A DNA stretch of 64,000 nucleotides from Bryobacteraceae bacterium (GTDB taxonomy: Bacteria > Acidobacteriota > Terriglobia > Bryobacterales > Bryobacteraceae), in the NCBI GenBank assembly GCA_023384675.1, contig JAHDVK010000006.1:124001-188000 (forward strand). Reading direction: 5' to 3'. Shown piece by piece: positions 62,101 through 64,000 of the stretch. The position numbers were made by a program, and so were the translations under genes. How positions within the stretch are numbered: position 1 is the stretch's first letter; every line of letters starts with the position of its first letter. The notes under the pieces are model-generated. The model was not told the DNA's origin. It worked only from the letters and a program-made list of their open reading frames with translations, and did not search any database.

Positions 62101-62748
62101 CAGTTGGAACTGGCCGGTGATGAAGACCCGGCCGGTGGGCGAGACCGTGACGTTGTTCAAAACGCCAATATTCCCAAACTGGGCTTCCACGGCGGCGTTC
62201 TGCAGATTCACGATCGTCAACAACCCGGAAGTAGCCACCCCTCCGCTGATGATGTAGGCGTAACTGCCGTCGGGGCTGATTCCGAAGTCCCGCGGGGTAC
62301 CGCCGATCACAGCGGTTCCCGTCAAAAGCACGGTCTCCGTGATGAGGTCGACGGTGTAGAGGTTTCCAGGCTGCGACCCGGCGATGACATAGAGCCTCGT
62401 GCCGTCGGGCGACACCAGGGCGCGCGTCGCAGGGCGGCCATCCAGTGTGAGCGTGCGAACCGTTCCAGTGATCTGGCCGCTCACGACCGAGATGAAGCTG
62501 ACCGGACCCAACGGATTATTGGCGATGAAAATCGCTTTGTCGCCCTGTGGGGTCGAGAGAATCTGGGTGGTACCCGCGGGGGGCGTTACACTGCCGAGCT
62601 GCAGCATTTGGGGCGTGTAGCCTTGAATCGTATTGGCTGTGGCGCCCGGCGGCGGCAGGACGAAGATGTTGTTGGCCAGGGCGGTACCCGCGAGAGCAAT
62701 AAGCAGGATACCGGTCAGGAACGGAATCTGACGAAGATTCATGATCAC
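59173..62748 (-). CDS. Giant secreted protein: propeller-like N-terminus, Ig-like repeats, TIGR03437 C-terminus
   Basis: This 1191-residue protein has a signal peptide (residues ~5-26, ILLIALAGTALA). The N-terminal ~400 residues have repeated VSPDGTRLYVIAG-type strands and look like a YncE-like propeller. About five bacterial Ig-like (Big_1/invasin-type) domains follow (about 420-950), each with a pattern like PLTVRVTNLTGQPVTGQVVAWAV or NVTTNIDG-IAITTAT. The final ~225 residues (SFRNAASNETGITPGGLIRINGIGLA) match the C-terminal domain known as TIGR03437 in Solibacter relatives. Probable extracellular or cell-surface adhesion or scaffold; function not known. Confidence 0.85.
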   Translation of the reverse strand: MIMNLRQIPFLTGILLIALAGTALANNIFVLPPPGATANTIQGYTPQMLQLGSVTPPAGTTQILSTPQGDKAIFIANNPLGPVSFISVVSGQITGTVRTLTLDGRPATRALVSPDGTRLYVIAGSQPGNLYTVDLITETVLLTGTAVIGGTPRDFGISPDGSYAYIISGGVATSGLLTIVNLQNAAVEAQFGNIGVLNNVTVSPTGRVFITGQFQLLEYSGKPPFTRVGFSQLISSPGRLYFSPTGRHMLAGNNLLNGRSIQLFDLNIPGQNNTNPPEPASAAVIAEAAIALPTAPSELLFPDQIFITSATKALVHLEAAGRIMEITYQPSLTVAEAAFPGIGTLSGLSSVAVSNEFPAPRSIYYLQGQLLSRYDLSMNNTGGSVNIGPQGGGPVRFAGSASAGPVSDMFLYGAAQTVQPGARLKPYAVRVVDALGKPVLNAPVIFSSTIAGVTLSATNVTTNIDGIAITTATAPPTNGEFTVRATSGPIVREIVSTVIGGTGTGPGDPGTSGPRLIKVSGDGQLTQIFNGFTQPMTIKVVDGDDKPIPGVNITWTFSEGVSSASETNMVTDNEGKAQFRWIPGGSIPGGQSTVSYTIAANTEIGTATFIATAFPFTTGGFDTSPTVALLSPPQENRALTVQLGTPKDNAVRVEVVTSGGAGLSGGIGIPNVGVRVYTVNVDPERGPFAQCEGITALTDDKGVANCKVVASGRTGIADMIVDVGGEYRLFSGIRLTVTPGAPAKPVITQGDKQSGKTGELLPLALAARISDSFGNVLPGTPVTWEIVTANTLTLQNTVAVADQNGLVSTRVRLGSVPGTHQIRLRAGDQEVLFDVIVESQVGGFAIVSGNNQTGVVIGQPFPLPLTVRVTNLTGQPVTGQVVAWAVTAGSAQVSAATSTSDNDGRAIINVVAGTSPGSITVTATVTGQPALTFTLASRLPGPVLNALSFRNAASNETGITPGGLIRINGIGLAPGITGERNASLLGGRLPLEFAGVRVEFTSAGVSAFAPIYQVANMAGSESLLLQVPFDLPGPLASATVTVQGGSTTVQNIQVLPASPGVLEDNFPGGRRAAVVIRSDGLVVTPETPARRGETLRMYAIGLGQTTPTADTNRVGQPDQVVRAAVAVGIDDAGVEVVSAKLAENLIGVYEIIFVVPQTATFGNDRPLGFVMEVNPGQPLYANGSIIAIGPQ

Positions 62749-62838
62749 CTCAAGAACGTGAGTAGAGAGACGGAGGGTAGGAACGCGGCGGGAACTCCTT
62801 CAGAGTATAGCAGAGTTTGGCCGGGTATGGGGCAACGA

Positions 62839-62870
62839 AAAACGGGGAAGGCCGAAGCCTTCCCCGTTTT
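62839..62870. terminator. Bidirectional rho-independent terminator
   Basis: A 14-base perfect stem (AAAACGGGGAAGGC / GCCTTCCCCGTTTT) closes a CGAA loop. On the minus strand it ends the preceding secreted-protein gene; its T runs on both sides also allow plus-strand use. Confidence 0.85.
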
Positions 62871-62899
62871 GAGTGGGTGGAACAATGTTCCGCCAGAGC

Positions 62900-64000
62900 T
62901 TACTGGTTGAGAGTTTCGCTCTGAGCGCCCGTACGGGTGATGCCCGAGTAGGGGTTGAACATATCCTGGTCGAGGATCAGCGGGATGTAGCCCATTGCCA
63001 GACGCTGGGCGCCGAGGTCACTGATGAACCCGAAGCCGTGGCCGTACTGGAAGTTGCAACGAGCAATGACGTAGCCCTGGAAGCCCGGGGTGGCCGCAAC
63101 GTTGAGGTTGCCGCCGGCGGACAGGGTCCACACCAGCTGAGTGCCTTCGTTCACGGTACCGGAGGTCTGCGTCGCGGGAGCCGCGCCGCCGCCAGCCGTG
63201 GCGCCGTAGTAGTAGATGGTGCAAGGTCCACGCTGCGGAACCGTGCCGTAGGGGTCGAGCGAGGTGTTCGACACCACGAGGCCCGTGTCAAACCCGGCCT
63301 GGTTCGAAACGAACGGCCACAGGATGTTGGTCTGGCAGGGGTTGATGGTGAAGGTGGTCGCCGACTGCGGGTTATCCACGAAGCGAGGCACCGGAGCGGT
63401 GGTCGAAGCCGTGAACACCGTGGTGGTCGGAGCATAGTTGCCGGTCACCGTGGCGGTGCCGAGACCAGGCAGCGGGTTCGCACTGTAGGTCACGTTCACC
63501 GTGAAGGTGAGGGAGGAAATCGCACCGGGGTTGGACGAAACCACTTCCCAAACGGCCACGCCAGCGCCGCCGGCGAGAGCCACCGTCGTCGTGCCACTGG
63601 CAGCAGCCACCGGGAATGCGGTGTTGTTCCAGGTCGGATAGGTCACCGAGCCACCAGCGCCGTTGCTGTCATGGCCGGTCACGATGTTGGCAAAATCATT
63701 GGCGGTGTTCGATGAGCCATTGACAACCGAGAGGGTCACATTGGCCGGAACGTTGGAGAAGCGGGCGATCAGGCGCGTGCCTTGCGTCGCAACGCCAGCG
63801 TTCGCCAACAGTTCCTTGTTCGAGAACATCGACTCCGTGTTATAGATCTTGCCAGGGATCTGCTGATCCTGAACGCTCTGCTGGCCGGTCGGCTGGGTCA
63901 GATCCGAGTAGTTCGGGTTGTTGTGGCGGAATGCGGTACCGAACCGCTCCGCGAAGGTGATGTTGTACTGGTAGGTGCCGGGCTCGCACTGGTTGTAGTT
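62900..64000 (-). CDS. Secreted acidobacterial-type protein, partial (N-terminus outside window)
   Basis: The reading frame is open from the window edge to 62900 (366 residues visible); an internal ATG at 63829 is not the real start, because the 57 codons before it are open and similar in composition. The sequence is Thr/Ser/Gly/Asn-rich with strand-forming segments. The last part (NILWPFVSNQAGFDTGLVVSNTSLDPYG... CTIYYYG) matches a repeat-like domain I associate with secreted proteins of Solibacter relatives. Several Cys may form disulfides. Function unknown. The terminator at 62839-62870 follows it. Confidence 0.7.
   Translation of the reverse strand, partial: NYNQCEPGTYQYNITFAERFGTAFRHNNPNYSDLTQPTGQQSVQDQQIPGKIYNTESMFSNKELLANAGVATQGTRLIARFSNVPANVTLSVVNGSSNTANDFANIVTGHDSNGAGGSVTYPTWNNTAFPVAAASGTTTVALAGGAGVAVWEVVSSNPGAISSLTFTVNVTYSANPLPGLGTATVTGNYAPTTTVFTASTTAPVPRFVDNPQSATTFTINPCQTNILWPFVSNQAGFDTGLVVSNTSLDPYGTVPQRGPCTIYYYGATAGGGAAPATQTSGTVNEGTQLVWTLSAGGNLNVAATPGFQGYVIARCNFQYGHGFGFISDLGAQRLAMGYIPLILDQDMFNPYSGITRTGAQSETLNQ

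Noticed and set aside
59278-62910. A 1210-codon open frame on the plus strand
   Set aside because: It is antisense to the well-supported secreted Ig-like gene, has no signal peptide or family motif, and its His/Arg/Gly-rich composition is what the complement of GC-rich coding DNA yields.

Overview
The window is a GC-rich bacterial chromosome segment with about 52 protein genes, one tRNA and no intergenic gap above 300 bases. Several features point to Acidobacteriota, most likely the Bryobacterales/Solibacter group: a giant secreted Ig-like protein whose C-terminus matches the Solibacter-type TIGR03437 domain, two Oar/TonB-receptor-like outer-membrane barrels, several Tat-exported sulfatases and oxidoreductases, and the small YtxH and DUF2007 proteins. 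This placement rests on remembered family distributions, not on a search. No prophage, insertion sequence, CRISPR array or rRNA operon was seen.

Layout. 1-5.4 kb (mostly minus): a cut-off sulfatase, glutamate-semialdehyde dehydrogenase with a YtxH protein, a DUF2007 protein, and the competence channel ComEC. 5.5-8.3 kb: a short tatA gene starting at TTG, an HU-type protein, and an ECF sigma / zinc anti-sigma / membrane-protein cluster. 8.3-18.2 kb: a housekeeping stretch with an ExuT-like transporter, tsaC/Sua5, prfB with its programmed frameshift, an M28 peptidase, a ferrochelatase with iron-sulfur-type cysteines, a divergent dihydropteroate-synthase-like protein with an Arg/Pro tail, tyrS, thiD and a PP2C phosphatase. 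18.3-25.8 kb: an outer-membrane barrel, two TPR proteins, a small secreted protein and miaA.

25.8-31.8 kb holds the most distinctive cluster. A membrane histidine kinase diverges from an operon encoding an ATP/ADP-translocase-like membrane protein fused to a HEAT-repeat-like region, a stand-alone cyclic-nucleotide-binding-fold protein, a soluble histidine kinase, and a receiver-only response regulator. 31.8-40.1 kb: a DUF4920 protein, an MFS transporter, a TonB-dependent receptor, a sulfatase, a probable tagaturonate epimerase and galU. 40.2-46.7 kb: a 7Fe ferredoxin, queD, a DinG-like helicase, a class I amidotransferase, a MATE exporter and glutamine-dependent NAD synthetase. 46.7-57.5 kb: two tandem beta-propeller/phosphoesterase proteins, a GH57 enzyme, a parallel beta-helix protein, an outer-membrane barrel and a Gfo/Idh/MocA oxidoreductase. 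57.5-64 kb: tRNA-Gln(CUG), two uncharacterised proteins, the giant Ig-like protein and a second secreted protein cut by the window edge.

Taken together, the exported sulfatases, uronate-type transporter and epimerase, beta-helix protein, GH57 enzyme and Gfo/Idh oxidoreductase fit a free-living heterotroph that uses complex polysaccharides. They are scattered rather than gathered in one polysaccharide-utilisation locus.
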